Assembly: GCA_003117195.1 (NCBI GenBank)
Contig: BDSI01000224.1
Span: 50,049 to 114,048 of the forward strand
Origin: Eudorina sp. 2006-703-Eu-15
Taxonomy: Eukaryota > Chlorophyta > Chlorophyceae > Chlamydomonadales > Volvocaceae
Reading direction: 5' to 3'
Length of the DNA: 64,000 bases
Part shown: positions 1 to 33,310 of the stretch, piece by piece
Layout of the letters: every line of letters starts with the position of its first letter
Numbering within the stretch: position 1 is the first letter of the stretch
Program-made: the position numbers and the translations under genes
The notes under the pieces: model-generated
Told to the model about the DNA's origin: nothing
The model's input: the letters and a program-made list of their open reading frames with translations, nothing else
Database searches by the model: none

Positions 1-209
1 AGGCCGACACGTATGTACGGGCCATATGTCGGTGACAGTTTGAGTGCATGCAGTCGTCGTTGTTACGTCGTGGGCTCCCGCCCACGTATCATCGGAGATC
101 TCGCAACCCGTTCAATCGCGCGCGTCTCCATTATGATGCAATTTGCATGAGTGTCTTGACTGCCTGCCAGTTCAAATCTGACGCGGTTGTGGGACTTGCG
201 TGCGTGCAG

Positions 210-16523
<16,314 letters not shown>

Positions 16524-18082
16524 CGAACGACGGATTTATATGTAGTTACGTGTGCGTAATACATGTTGCTCGCTGCGCGGCCGCCGCCGCACGGCAGTGT
16601 TCATTGCAGCACGTAATAACTAATTTCTTAGTTCGCTCGATCTTTGTCTCAATGTCGTCGGCAGTCCATGAGTGATCTATTTATTTGTGCAGACAGAGTG
16701 TATGTGTACATGTATCTGCATGCATTCTTGCGCGTGTGGGTGCGTGCGGGTTCTTCACAACGCACAGCTGGAACATCGATGGAGGGACGGACGAGTCACT
16801 CGTCCGGGACAGCAACCAAGCAAGCAACCAAAAGGGCCGCGCATGCATGCACGACCGCCGGTAGGCAGGGTTGTGTGCGAGCGAGCAAGTAATAAGCAAG
16901 CAAAATGTACGTACATCGATCTATCTACAACTAAAGGGATATCTATCTATCTGGCTGGCGCATGCATCTGCTGGCTGGCTGCTGCTGTAGTAGCTGTAGC
17001 TGCTGCTTGAGTGTTAGTGGATGGTCGGTGCTGAACGAACAACTAACCTGATGACGTACGTACTGCGCAGCTTATGCATGTGCGCGCGCGAGAGGATACA
17101 CGTATAGCTACGCACTGGTTCGTACGTACTTATGTGGGAAGGAGCTACCGTACATGCGTATGTAGCAAGTGCCGGCGTGTGGCTGATGAATTCTTATACT
17201 GGCGAGTATAGCGAGTATCTTGCATGTCGACATATATACTTGGGGCGGCGGGGCTACATACGTAGCTAGCTCCATACATATGTACGTCCGGGTAGCAAGT
17301 CCGGTGCACGCACGCACGCATGATCATGATGACGACGGAGGCAGGTCCGTCCGTCCGTCAGGGCGCTGTCCACTCGGGGAAAGCCCCAGTCATGAACCCG
17401 TTCATGGGGGGGTCCGCCGGTCATGAACCCGTTCATGGATCCATCCAGTCATGAACCGCAGTCATGGAGCCAGTCATGCCAGCATGCCCAGTCATGAGTA
17501 GCAGCCCTCCAGTCATGCATGTTGTCTGCCAGTCATGAACGGCAGTCATGGAACCCGGGGCTCATGAACAGTCATGATTCACCAGTCATTTGTCAACATG
17601 CCAGTCATATACGAACGCTAGTCATAGGACTTGGTGCTCATGACCAGTCATAATGGTCCAAGTTGACTATTGGTCATGACGGCTGATAGTCCCTCACTCT
17701 GGGAAAAATAAACTCGGTTCGTAAGACGCCTCCCGGTTCGTTACATGAAACGACAGCCTTGGTAACGAATGGAACCGGTTCGTTACAGTACCGAACACCA
17801 ACAACGAACTCAAGTTATGAAGAGCTTTGTCCTCTTGAATGTATGACATCAAAATGCCTACATTAGTATTGCGGCGCGCGCATTGGCGGCGGCGGGGCAG
17901 GAGTGGGGAGGACGGCCGTTACGGGGGGAGGGGCGTACGGTAGCGCTGACGGGGAACCCTCCGGCGAGAAGCGGAAGACCGTAGAAGAGATGCGGGCTGA
18001 GATACAGGCCGTGGCAAAGTCTGGCGGGGGCACGGGGGAAAACGTCAGTTTCCCCCACAAGCGGTTCAGAACGGGAAAGAGC

Positions 18083-18580
18083 CGGGCATGACCGGGCAGA
18101 GTCATTGAGTGCACTGTACGAGTCATAACGTGCAAGTACGAGTCATTGGCAGCCGGTCGGGCATGACCGGGCAGAGTCATTGAGTGCACTGTACGAGTCA
18201 TAACGTGCAAGTACGAGTCATGGGCAGCCGGTCGGGCATGACCGGGCAGAGTCATTGAGTGCACTGTACGAGTCATAACGCACGTGCAAGTACGAGTCAT
18301 GGGCAGCCGGCCGGGCATGACTGGGCAGAGTCATTATTGAGTGCACTGTACGAGTCATAACGTGCAAGTACGAGTCATGGGCAGCCGGCCGGGCATGACT
18401 GGGCAGAGTCATTATTGAGTGCACTGTACGAGTCATAACGTGCAAGTACGAGTCATGGGCAGCCGGTCGGGCATGACTGGGCAGAGTCATTGAGTGCACA
18501 GTACGAGTCATAACGTGCAAGTACGAGTCATGGGCAGCCGGCCGGGCATGACTGGGCAGAGTCATTGAGTGCACGGTCAT
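18083..18580. repeat. 75-78-bp tandem satellite, about 6.5 copies
   Basis: Unit starts at about 18083, 18158, 18233, 18312, 18390, 18468 and 18543. Each unit holds four GTCAT/ATGAC words (GGGCATGAC, GAGTCATTGAG, GAGTCATAACG, GAGTCATGGGC). Length variants come from CGCA and TAT insertions. The long minus-strand open frames are repeat artefacts. Confidence 0.9.
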
Positions 18581-18762
18581 GTGGAGGGTCATGACGCCAG
18601 TCATGGACATTTTATGACTGCGACTTATGACTCCTGGCCTGCGGGGTATGACTAGAAACCTGCGATCTATGACTGGCGGGAGCCCCAATAATGACCCATT
18701 CTAGTCATTTTGGGATCCAGTCATGATCGGTCATGAACGGGGCTATGAACGGGGCCATGAAC

Positions 18763-18945
18763 GGGCCTATGACTGCCGCCAGTCATGAAGCCCCCGTCCA
18801 TGAACGGGCCTATGACTGCCGCCAGTCATGAAGCCCCCGTCCATGAACGGGCCTATGACTGCCGCCAGTCATGAAGCCCCCGTCCATGAACGGGCCTATG
18901 ACTGCCGCCAGTCATGAAGCCCCCGTCCATGAACGGGCCTATGAC
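18763..18945. repeat. 43-bp tandem repeat, 4+ copies
   Basis: Copies begin at 18763, 18806, 18849 and 18892, with a partial one at 18935. Each unit contains two hairpins: ATGACTG-CCGC-CAGTCAT and CCCGT-CCATGA-ACGGG. It is built from the same word family as the neighbouring satellite but is a different unit. Confidence 0.9.
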
Positions 18946-19655
18946 TGGAGGGCATGCCATGACTGGGATCATGACTGGGTTCATGACTGGGCCCATGACT
19001 GGGCCCATGACTGGCGGCACCCTCCATGACTGGTTTTTTCCACGAGTGGTCTACATACGCACGGGGGACTGCTGCTGGCACCCATCACATACACGCGCGC
19101 ACGTGACACACGCACGCATGCGTGCAGACGACGACAGAGACAAGCACGCGATACGCACGTAGATACATACTGCTGTTCTTATCCGTCCGTCTATCGGCGA
19201 TAGCTAGATGCATCGATGGCGGCGGATATGTATGTTATCAGCCAGCTACATCACGTACGGAGATACGTAGTGAGTGGATGGCATGCAGCAGGCATGCGCA
19301 GCAGGTAGGGCGTACGTGCGCACAAGTAAGCGTGGTCCAAACGAAACAGTAGCCTCATGTACCGCTGCCACGGAAACGTCAGAGGCAGTACTATAAGTAT
19401 CATGATTGATAGCCAATTGAGCGAAGGCCGTTGATTGCCCGGCGTTCGTTGCTACAGCCGTTAAGTCGTACTGCCTTGCAGGATCAGGTCATTTGTCACA
19501 ACCTTCAAGTTGTCACACGTGTTGTAAATAGCTTTGGTATGCAGCCTCTTTAAGTATCAAGCGCAAATTCGTTTGACAAGGCAGGGCTGCAGACAACTTT
19601 AGCGTCGGCCCCACCGTTAAACTTCTTTGCGTGTTATAAATCATCGTGTTTCATT

Positions 19656-22600
19656 ATGAAGATGCGGAGTGTTCATACCTCACGCGCGGGGTCAGCGGGT
19701 CCTCGACCATTCAGCAGCGCCAGGCCACGTCGGATGTCCGTGATCTCTGCCGGCACGAGCAATACATGTCAGGATAAGCAGTATCTGAGTTCTAACAGTA
19801 ATGACGCAATCTCTAACGGCGCTGCCCGTGACACCGAGGACTTCTGCACCAATGGCCCAATCGTACAAAGCCGACGCTCCGCCCTGGTTCTTCTGTCCGG
19901 CGCTTTGGGACTTGTGGCATCAACAGTGGCGCTGCCCAAACCGGCGCTCGCAGACGACTTCGTGACGCTGCCCTCGGGCATCAAGGTCCTCACAATCAGG
20001 TCAATACGTTATAACGCATACATGAACAGCCTGTCATTTCATTCGATATGTTCGGCACTGTATTTGCGACACGACACCCGATATGGCATTCTCACTCGCG
20101 ACCCAGGGTTCACTACCTATCCGCCAACCCATCCCGTACCCGAACGGCCACGTGGAACGGCCACACGAAAGCCTGCCTAACAAAAACCTTCATCCACATC
20201 CAAAAGACGACCTTTTGAAACGCACTGCTGCCGTCCATCGCCGGACTTGGCGCTTAAACCCGCACCCCCCCACCCCCAGCCCCAGCCCCACCCCCACCCC
20301 GGCCCCCCGTACTGCTGCTGCTGCCGCTGCTGTCGGATGCTGTCGGGCATTTCCGCAGGGAGGGTGAGGGCGCCCGACCGCAGCCCGGTGACACGGTGGT
20401 GGTGCACTGGGCGGGGTTCACCAAGGGTTACCAAGGTGGGTCTCCAGAAGGAGGGAGGGCGGAAAGGCCCCAAGGGGGGGCCGGCCGTGGACGGCCCGTC
20501 TGCTCCAGGAGGGGGGGCCGCGGCTGGTGAACGGGGTTTGGGTGCAGAGGGCCACGCGGATTTGGAACCAAGTGCTGCGGGGCGGGCGCGTGCAGAAACG
20601 AGTGAGGTGGGGAAGGGGATTTGAGGTGGGGAGGGGTAAGGGGAGGAGGGGAATCGGGGGAAGAGGGGAAGAGGGGAGAGAGAGGGAAGGGAGAGAGAGG
20701 AGGGGGGAAAAGAGGGGAGGGGGAGGGAGGAGAGGGGAGGGGGAGGGAGGAGAGGGGGGAAGGGAGGGAGGGGAGGGGAGGGGAAGAGAGGGACCCCAGG
20801 CGCTCCATGGATTGTCGCAGGTCGGGGACGAGCGGTCAATGTACGACAGCAAACGTGGCAGGGCCGTGGCTGGAATTGCGAGGGAAAAGCGTTCATGGAG
20901 CTTCTCCAAGGGGGAGGGAGGTCAGCGCGGGACGGTTGAGACCCATTGACTTGAACCCGACGAAGCAGCCTGCATCACCCCCGCGCGTCAAACCCAGACC
21001 GGAAGCCCTCGACCTAGCTCTCCCGGTCTCGCTCGGGTGCCCCCCACTCCGCCGCAGCGCAGCTTCACAGCATCTTACGATTTCCTGCACCGCAGTACCC
21101 CCCCGGCCGTCTGCCCCGCCACGTCTCACCCCTAACCCCGCGCTTAAGTGACGGACCCCGGCCTGCGCCTCGCGTCCACCTCATACCATCAACCCCCCCC
21201 CATCACCACCAGTTTGAAAATGTCTACCAATTTCCTATAACAGCCCCCCTCCTCAACCCCCCCCCCCAAAACCCGACACCCGATACCCGCGCCTTCCCCC
21301 GCCTACTCCCCCTCCTGCGGGTGTACGGCGCCGGGTTCCTGACGCGGGCGGGACGTGTCGTCGCACACGCGTGTCTTTCTCACCATTCCTCCAGGGAAGG
21401 TGGGTCGCGGGTTGTCGTGCCCAAGTCACAGCAGGCGTGTGGGACAGGAGGCGCAGGGCTGAGCGGCGGTGTGTGTTAAGAGACGGGACGAGACTCCCAC
21501 CCCCGCCCCCGATCTCCCTCCGGGAAATGCTCCCCTTGCCTGTATGTCTACCGATTTACTACACCCCTTGCCCCCTCCTCTTCCTCTTCCGCGGTCCGCG
21601 GTCCGCCCCCCTCTGCTCCGACCGTGCAACAGCGCATCGACAACACCAGTGTACGGGATGAGCCGTACGAGTTCAAGCTGGGAGGCGGCCAGGTGGGTCG
21701 CAGCGCGTCCCTGGGGCGGCTCCAGGCGCGCAGGGGGCTGCGGGAGGGCGGAGGGGGGGGTCGCGGGAGGGTAGAGGGCAGGAGGAGGGGGAGACGGGGC
21801 TGAGGGCATTGTAGGGACGAGGTGGGCCCGAGGGAGGGGGGAGCCAAAGGGGGGGGGCAAGGGGGGCCGGGGCCGAGGGGGAGTGGGGCCGAGGGGGAGT
21901 GGGGCCGAGGGGGAGTGGGGCCGAGGGGGAGTGGGGCCGAGGGGGAGTGGGGCCGAGGGGGAGTGGGGCCGAGGGGGAGTGGGGCCGAGGTGGGAGTGGG
22001 GCCCCGCGGGGGGGGTGGGGCCGAGGGGAGTGGGGCCCCGCGGGGGGAGTGGGTCCGAGGGGGATTGGGGCCCCGCGGGGGGGTGGGGCCGAGGGGGAGT
22101 GGGGCCCCGCGGGGGGGGTGGGGGGGATAGAGGCCCCGAGGGGGGTTGGGGCCGAGGGGAGAGGGCCCGAGGGGGGGCCCGAGCGAGCTCACTGCGTGCC
22201 GCCTTCCGGGTAGGGCACGGCTGCCGCTACTGCCCCTATCGCCTGCTTGCCGCGCCGCTGCCAGGAAGGGAGCTCCCCGGCTTGCAATGCACCGCACCGC
22301 ACATGAAGGAAGGTGGTCCCAACGTGATCTCTCGGCGCACCACCAGTGGTTTCCCCCAAATCCCCCCCGCCCCTCCCGCCTCCCCCCCCAGCGAAACATA
22401 CCCCTGACCCCTGCCCCCGACACCCACCCACCCACCCACCCACACGCGGCCCCCGGGACCCACTCGCCGTCGCAGGCCATCAAGGCGTTCGAGTTCGCGG
22501 TGGAAAACATGCGCGCCGGAGGTACGGCATTGCGTTTTGTGGTACCTCGTACGACAGGACTCGCGTCGCGGTGATGGGCATCGTGCGCTGCGGGGCTGTC

Positions 22601-23605
22601 GGACACCCTGTGTCGCCCCCGCCCGCTGGGGCTGGGGCTGGGGCTCTGCCCGTGTGGAGCGGGCGGGGCCGCTGGCGGGGGTCGGGGTCGGGGTCGGCAG
22701 CGCCCCTACCCCTACCCCTACCTAGGGTCTCTGGGTAACTCCTCCCCATCCCCCACCCATCCTACGCGCCCCCCCACACACACTTCTTTGTTCCGGCGGC
22801 AGCAGCGCAGTATGAATACCGCTATCCCTGTTGACCCTACCGGCGACCCTTCCGCACCCCCCCACCCCCCACCCACCGCGACCCCCATCCCCACCCCCAA
22901 CCACCCTAACCACCCCTTCATCTACGGTACTGTACCATTTTTTCTCCGGTCGAACCGTCGCTCAGGCAGCAGCGCAGTTTGTGAAATTGTCTACCAATTT
23001 CCTATACCCCCCCCCCCCCAATCCCTGCCCCGCAAGGCATCATGCGCGTGGAGGTGCCCGGAGAGCTCCCCGAGCTGTCGTACCCGCTGGACCGCAGCCA
23101 GCGCTTCACGGGCGAGCTCATCTCGCCTGACCTGAAGATCTACAAGTACAGGTCCGTACGAACGTCGTACCTGTCGTACATGAATACGGGAAGGGCGGGA
23201 CAATCGCGCGCGATCCCCGCGCCAATGGGCGACCGCTGGCAGGTCCACCCACCCTCCAGCCCCCATCCACCCCGTCTCCGCGCAGTTTGCATACGGTATT
23301 TTACCCCAATCTTCACCGTAGCTTCATGCGACATGCACTTACGTAAGTATACTGAGTTATGTTGGGTGTGCCCGGATCCGTTCTTTGGGTTCATTTCTTT
23401 TTTCAATTTAACCCCAACCTTCCCCCGACACTCCCCCCCCACACACACGCACAGGTACGGCCCGCAGCCGTCCGAGCTGGGCGGCCAGCGCGCGCTGGAC
23501 TTCGTGCTGGACAACCGCACCCTCAAGGACTTCAACCGCACGCTGCTCTTCGACATCAAACTGCTGGCGGTGCGCCGCAGCCCGACCGCCGCCGCCGCCT
23601 CCTAA
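19656..23605 (+). CDS. Thylakoid-lumen FKBP-type peptidyl-prolyl cis-trans isomerase (FKBP16-like)
   Basis: Catalyses or chaperones proline isomerisation in the thylakoid lumen. Seven exons: 19656-19999, 20359-20435, 21395-21399, 21633-21692, 22476-22521, 23037-23151, 23455-23605; 265 codons plus TAA, all phases closing. The N-terminus is a bipartite transit peptide: a Ser/Arg-rich stroma-targeting part, then QSRRSALVLLSGALGL with a twin Arg and a Pro-Ala-Leu-Ala cleavage site before DDFVTLPSG, as in Tat-dependent lumen proteins. The FKBP core reads GDTVVVHWAGFTKGYQ, then GK, then RIDNTSVRDEPYEFKLGGGQ, then AIKAFEFAVENMRAG. The C-terminus has GGQRALDFVLDNRTL and LLFDIKLLAVRR, typical of plant/algal FKBP16 members. 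The third exon is only 5 nt (GGAAG) but supplies the family's Gly-Lys and repairs the frame. Gene symbol left open, since FKBP16 subtypes cannot be separated by eye. Confidence 0.9.
21840..22165 (+). repeat. G-rich minisatellite in FKBP intron 4
   Basis: A 16-bp unit GGGGCCGAGGGGGAGT repeated about nine times (21870-21990), then variants with CCCCGCGGGGGG. Runs of four to nine G on the transcribed RNA could form G-quadruplexes. Non-coding; the Gly/Pro-rich open frames are artefacts. Confidence 0.85.
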
Positions 23606-23765
23606 GCTGCCGCCGCTGCCGCCGCCGCCGCCTCCTAAGCTGCCGCCGCCGCCGCCTCCTAAGCTGCCGCCGCCGCCGCCTCCTAAGCTGCCGCCGCCGC
23701 CGCCGCCTCTTAAGCTGCCGCCGCCGCCGCCTCCTAAGCTGCCGCCGCCGCCTAAGCTGAAGCCG
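23594..23765 (+). repeat. Tandem repeat spanning the FKBP stop codon
   Basis: About eight copies of a CCGCCGCCTCCTAAGCTG-type unit (roughly 15-27 bp). The stop TAA of the FKBP gene (23603-23605) is the TAA of the first unit, so the array extends from the last codons into the 3' UTR. Confidence 0.85.
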
Positions 23766-25064
23766 CCGCCGCCGTCGGTCGGTTGGTCCGTCTGACGCCA
23801 TGGACCCACGGGGCGCTGCCTGCCGTCAGTCTTCTTCGCGGGTCGGCAACCCCGCCGACGTCCGGGGCGCGGGTCGGGTCCACCGCCAGGGCACGCAAGC
23901 AGGTCGCCACTGCGGACTTCCGCGGCCGTGGCCCCGCCCGTATCCGGCCGCCGGCGCCGGAGGTAGGGCGAGGGACCGCAAGGCGGCGGCCCCGGTTTTA
24001 AAACCCCCAGGCATCCGCCCGAAACCACGCCCCCTCCTCCCTTTCCCCCTTCCTTCTCGGGCGTGTTTCACACGAGGGGAAGTCAGACAGCCGTACAGAA
24101 CTTCTGTGACCGTGCATGGTCGTATGTGGGGCATGGCGGAGTCCGCTTGTGGCCGGGACACGTGAGCTGCCGCGCGGGGTGGGGGTGGGGGTGGGGGTGG
24201 GGAGGTGTCATCAGCCCCAAGGGGCGGACCGAGGACGACCGGGGAGGGACGCAGAGATGCCGCACTGAAGTGGTTCGTCGGTGGTGGGGGTGGGGATGGG
24301 TGGGGACGGCGTGTTTTGGACCGACCTCAGCCCTCGCGCTCGTCCGTGCATGGGGGTGCGGTGGATGTGAGGTGGAGATGACGGAGGGGAGGTGGGTGGA
24401 GACCCGGAGATGGATGACGAGGAAGGGTAGAGACCCGGCGACGCGGTCGATACGGCACGGTACGGCATGCGGCGTGTCCATCGTTACAGTTGGCGGCCCA
24501 CGCACCCGGGCACAGAATATAATGAAAGCCCATGTACGGTACATGCACACTGGGGCCTTACTTATTACGTCAGGCAGGCGTGACGTTGGGAACGGGCGGG
24601 AGGGGCGTCGTGTCACCAGAGGGATGATGATCTTGTGGTGCGTACGGCAATCTGTGACCTTTTGAGCGGCCCCCCTCCCCTCCCCGAAGGGCGAACCCGG
24701 ACCTTTTTGAACACGGATGGGCGGGGCAACGACCGAGCTGTGCGTTGCCGCCCGCAAAATCGAACCCGAACCCGAACCCGAACCCGTCCGTTGCCGTACT
24801 GTGCCGTACTGGGCTTTTTAAGAGTTTCCCATCCATGTGACTGCACGCATGTCGGATCTCATCACCGATCACAGATCCGCGCAGCCACGAAACGAAGAGC
24901 GGCTCTCTCGCACCTGCCTCGCCATGTGAAAATAATTACCATACCAACCCAAACAGAAAATAAATCGTACGTACATGTGTACTACAACTGTCAACCGGCG
25001 GCGTCTGCTTCACCCGCCGATCGCAGAGGAGCTTCCTTTTGTTGTCTGCCGCTCTCCCGCTACA

Positions 25065-25200
25065 CCGCGTGGTGATGAAAGGTCCCAGGCCCTGTTGGAC
25101 AGGGCCGGAACCGCCCCCCCCCTTTCGAATGATGAAACGTTACGGCGGACCCCAAAGGGATCACGGGTGTATACCAGGGCAAGCCCCAGCACGCCAGCAG
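25065..25200 (+). repeat. Dispersed repeat, second copy
   Basis: Contains GAATGATGAAACGTTACGGC, GGACCCCAAAGGGATC and CCAGGGCAAGCCCCAGC, the reverse complement of 15005-15090. It also carries an inverted GGCCCTGTTGGACAGGGCC (25090-25108). Confidence 0.65.
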
Positions 25201-25760
25201 GCCCCACCGACAAGGCGGCAGGACACCTCCACACCTCAACGCCGCAAAACAAGAACACACCAGGCCATAATCCCACCCAGACAGCCACCTAAGCAAGCAG
25301 AGGCGCACAGCGGGGCAGCACAACCAAAGGGATAGGCACAGCAGAGGGCGGAATCCCTAGAAGTGGATAAAGCCCAGCACAGGGAAGGTCGCTAGCCCAC
25401 ACAGGGAGGCACCCCATTACCTCAGCTACCACCACCCGTGGAGCACCCCTCGCTGCACCCTCTCGAGGTCAGTGTAGACACCGAAACCGCAAACAAACGA
25501 GCAACAAAGCGATAACCGGACCCCCGGACCCCGCCCTAGGGCGGTTCAGGCCCGTCGCGGATTACGGCCCCAGCACGCGTTATGCGTGCTCGCGAAATCG
25601 TGTACGCGTTATGCAAGACAGCGAACAACGAACAGGCGAGCCGAAGACAACGGTGGAGTCACTCAACCTTGGGGACGGGGTCCGCAGCTGTGACGCCGCG
25701 GGCGCCGTCGTGTGAGCCGTTGATTGAGCGCGTGATGGACTCGTGGAGCCATCTATATCT

Positions 25761-25860
25761 GTGAAGCCATGTGAAGCCATGTGAAGCCATGTGAAGCCAT
25801 GTGAAGCCATGTGAAGCCATGTGAAGCCATGTGAAGCCATGTGAAGCCATGTGAAGCCAA
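25761..25860 (+). repeat. 10-bp tandem repeat (GTGAAGCCAT)n
   Basis: About ten near-perfect head-to-tail copies of GTGAAGCCAT. Intergenic; no function evident. Confidence 0.9.
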
Positions 25861-26975
25861 GCAGTGGTACGGCACCACCAAGTGTGTGACCAACCACACG
25901 CCAGGAACTGGACGCGCTCCCAGCCCCCCACCCCCACCCCGGCGTGCACGTTTTGTACCAAACGAGTACATATGCCTCCCCGCCCCCCGAAAGAGCGAAT
26001 CGTACGCCAGCCAGCCAGCCAGCTAGCTAGCTAGCTAGCGTTGGAGTGAACAGACCTGCCGGATTCTACCTCAGCAAGGTTGGTAGCTAGGTAGGTAGGT
26101 AGGCAGGTGTTGTCACCCAGCCACCCACCCGCCTAAACGAGGGACAAGGCGCTCGCTTCGTCGCTTGCAAGCGGATGCCTTTCTACCGACCACAACGGCA
26201 AACAAGTAACGAAGGACCGCCGCGACAAGACATAGGTCATCTGCTTGACGCGCGCTCCCACATATCGCACCCGATCGGAGCACGGAGGTGAACCGACCAC
26301 ACACCGCACTGGCGGGCGCACGCACACCTCGCACATGCCGTACCCGTCGCAGGCCCTCCGTCCCTCCATCGTCGAGGGGAAGCGAACCAAGTCAGCCATT
26401 TATCTCTAACCTACGGATGCGTGGTGATGTGCTGGAGAACCACCAACCCACCCACCCGGGTGTGTGGTATGTGCACGGAGGATGGAGGGAACATGCCCTT
26501 CGCTGTGAAGGATCCAAGATCCATTCTTTTCGAAACCAAATATATATCGCAATCAACAGCACGGAAATGTTCATTATTCAAGTACGACACGCCCCCGCCA
26601 ACCATGGTGGCAGGGTGGCAATGCAGTACATGTATGTGTGTGATTCGTTCGCCCCGACGGCGGTTAGTTGTCATAGCTAGCCGTACACACGCATTGTACT
26701 ACCGATCCCGTATGTACCCAACAGCCGCTTACGTCATTCCTCGCCTTGTCGATTTATTCCCAAATAATGCCACCCACGTAGCTGAAACGACAGTTCACGC
26801 CAGCCACATACTTACAGTGGCACATTTCGTGTATTTGCACCGGAGCTCGGGCGGCGGCGCCGGCGAGCGATGGCTCAGCCTAGCAGTGATCGAATAATCG
26901 ACATTTCAGATGGATGGATTCGCTAGGATGGAAAGCCACATACACTCCTGCTGTCTCGGTCATAGGCCGTTTCGG

Positions 26976-32111
<5,136 letters not shown>

Positions 32112-33117
32112 GATGATCCTACACTGTTGGAAATACAGCCCACTGGCTTCATACACCGATATCAGAATACATATGTGGCTAGTCCCACGCTTATGTTGGC
32201 GCACAAACATGTGTACGGCGCTGTTGTCTCTGTTCGACATGGGCGCAATGAATTCATAAGAGGCTTCTAGCAACGCAAACTACTAAATAAACACAGTTCA
32301 GCGACAATAACAAGCTTAGGTATTAAATGTTCAAATAGTCAAGTAAGTTATTACAGCGAAACTTCAAGGTGTTCGGTCAAAGAGTGATACATAAAAAATT
32401 TCATAACACCTTTTTTGTTTGGGGTTTGTAAATCCCAAAAGAAAAACGTAAAATTAAAGGACATCCTATGGTAGCCTCAAGATTGTATTGTGCTACCCTT
32501 TCAGCGTTGCTGAATTTCCGTCACAATTGCGGAGCGCCATCATTTCTAAACAACTCATATAACAACTAAAAGTTAATAACCGATTCGCACAGTACTATCA
32601 ATGCGCCGTTGCGTTCCGCCCGCACTTCGGCGGCCAGAATTGTCCCGTAGATCTCTCTATCTTAAAACTTGAGAGCTACGACAAGTAATGATAATTTTAT
32701 TGAGGAAATTCCAACTTCTTCCAAGCAAAGTGATCTGTAATCTGGTACGAAACCCGGAACTTGATATGAACTGATGCTTAGCTTGCAGCCAACCCTCTAA
32801 CTCGCTACTAAAATACACATCTTCCATATCAGCATGCCTTGTGTGCAACTGGGCAGTGGAGCGCTGCGAGGGTGACAGGGTTGCTGAAGGGGTGGTGGGC
32901 CCATGGCGCAGACACTGCCTTCTGTCGCATCCCGTTGCATCACCACCATGAGAATGCGTTTCCTGTTATACTGCTGGCCTTGCTTCAGCAATACTGCAGG
33001 TCATTTCAGCACTACTAAGTGGGCGAATCGAAACAAACATTCAACTCAAGCCATGAATAATTCTGGTATGCGTGGTATGCTACCTCCTCTGCAAAAAAAC
33101 ACTCGTCACGGATCTTG

Positions 33118-33310
33118 AAGCGGTGTCGTCACCGTTACAAGGTGGACCCGTGCCCCGAACGGGTGTTCCAACGGGCCCAGATAGCTCGTAGGCGCCCCAT
33201 CTCATCAACCCCCGCACCCATTCTCCATCACCCGGGGGGGAGTCATGCAGCCATACCGGCCAACGCACCAGGTTGGCCAGCGCGCCAGGATTGCCTCTCC
33301 TAGAAACCGC
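33118..33310 (+). repeat. Dispersed repeat family 'GTGGACCCGT', copy 1
   Basis: Begins CGTTACAAGGTGGACCCGTG and continues AACGGGCCCAGATA and GGTTGGCCAGCGCGCCAGGA. Related copies are at 33660-33935 and 50684-50725 (+) and 51900-52140 (reverse). Non-coding; probably an interspersed element. Confidence 0.7.

Larger units (their letters stand above)
16524..19655. other. Intergenic region dominated by GTCAT-word satellites
   Basis: No gene is supported here. From 17380 to 19035 the words GTCAT, TCATGA and ATGAC recur every few tens of bases on both strands. The only slightly gene-like stretch is 17885-18090 (+), whose frame reads a short helix-forming, Lys/Glu-rich segment (GEKRKTVEEMRAEIQ) without a clear start or splice sites. 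I do not call it. 19040-19650 shows only short simple repeats. Confidence 0.6.
23606..26975. other. Intergenic, no gene recognised
   Basis: Between the FKBP stop (+) and the CAP gene stop (-). It holds the CCTCCTAAG array, G-rich stretches at 24180-24310, short (CGAACC)n at 24760, a dispersed repeat near 25065-25200, a 10-bp tandem array at 25761-25860 and (CCAG)/(CTAG) runs at 26000-26040. Open frames are short and show no family motif. A TGTAA word on the minus strand (26812-26816) could be the volvocine-type poly(A) signal of the CAP gene. Confidence 0.5.

Noticed and set aside
20177..20909. Pro/Ser-rich minus-strand frames of 120-240 codons
   Set aside because: Fall in the purine-rich FKBP intron 2; no family motif, and the plus-strand gene explains the region.
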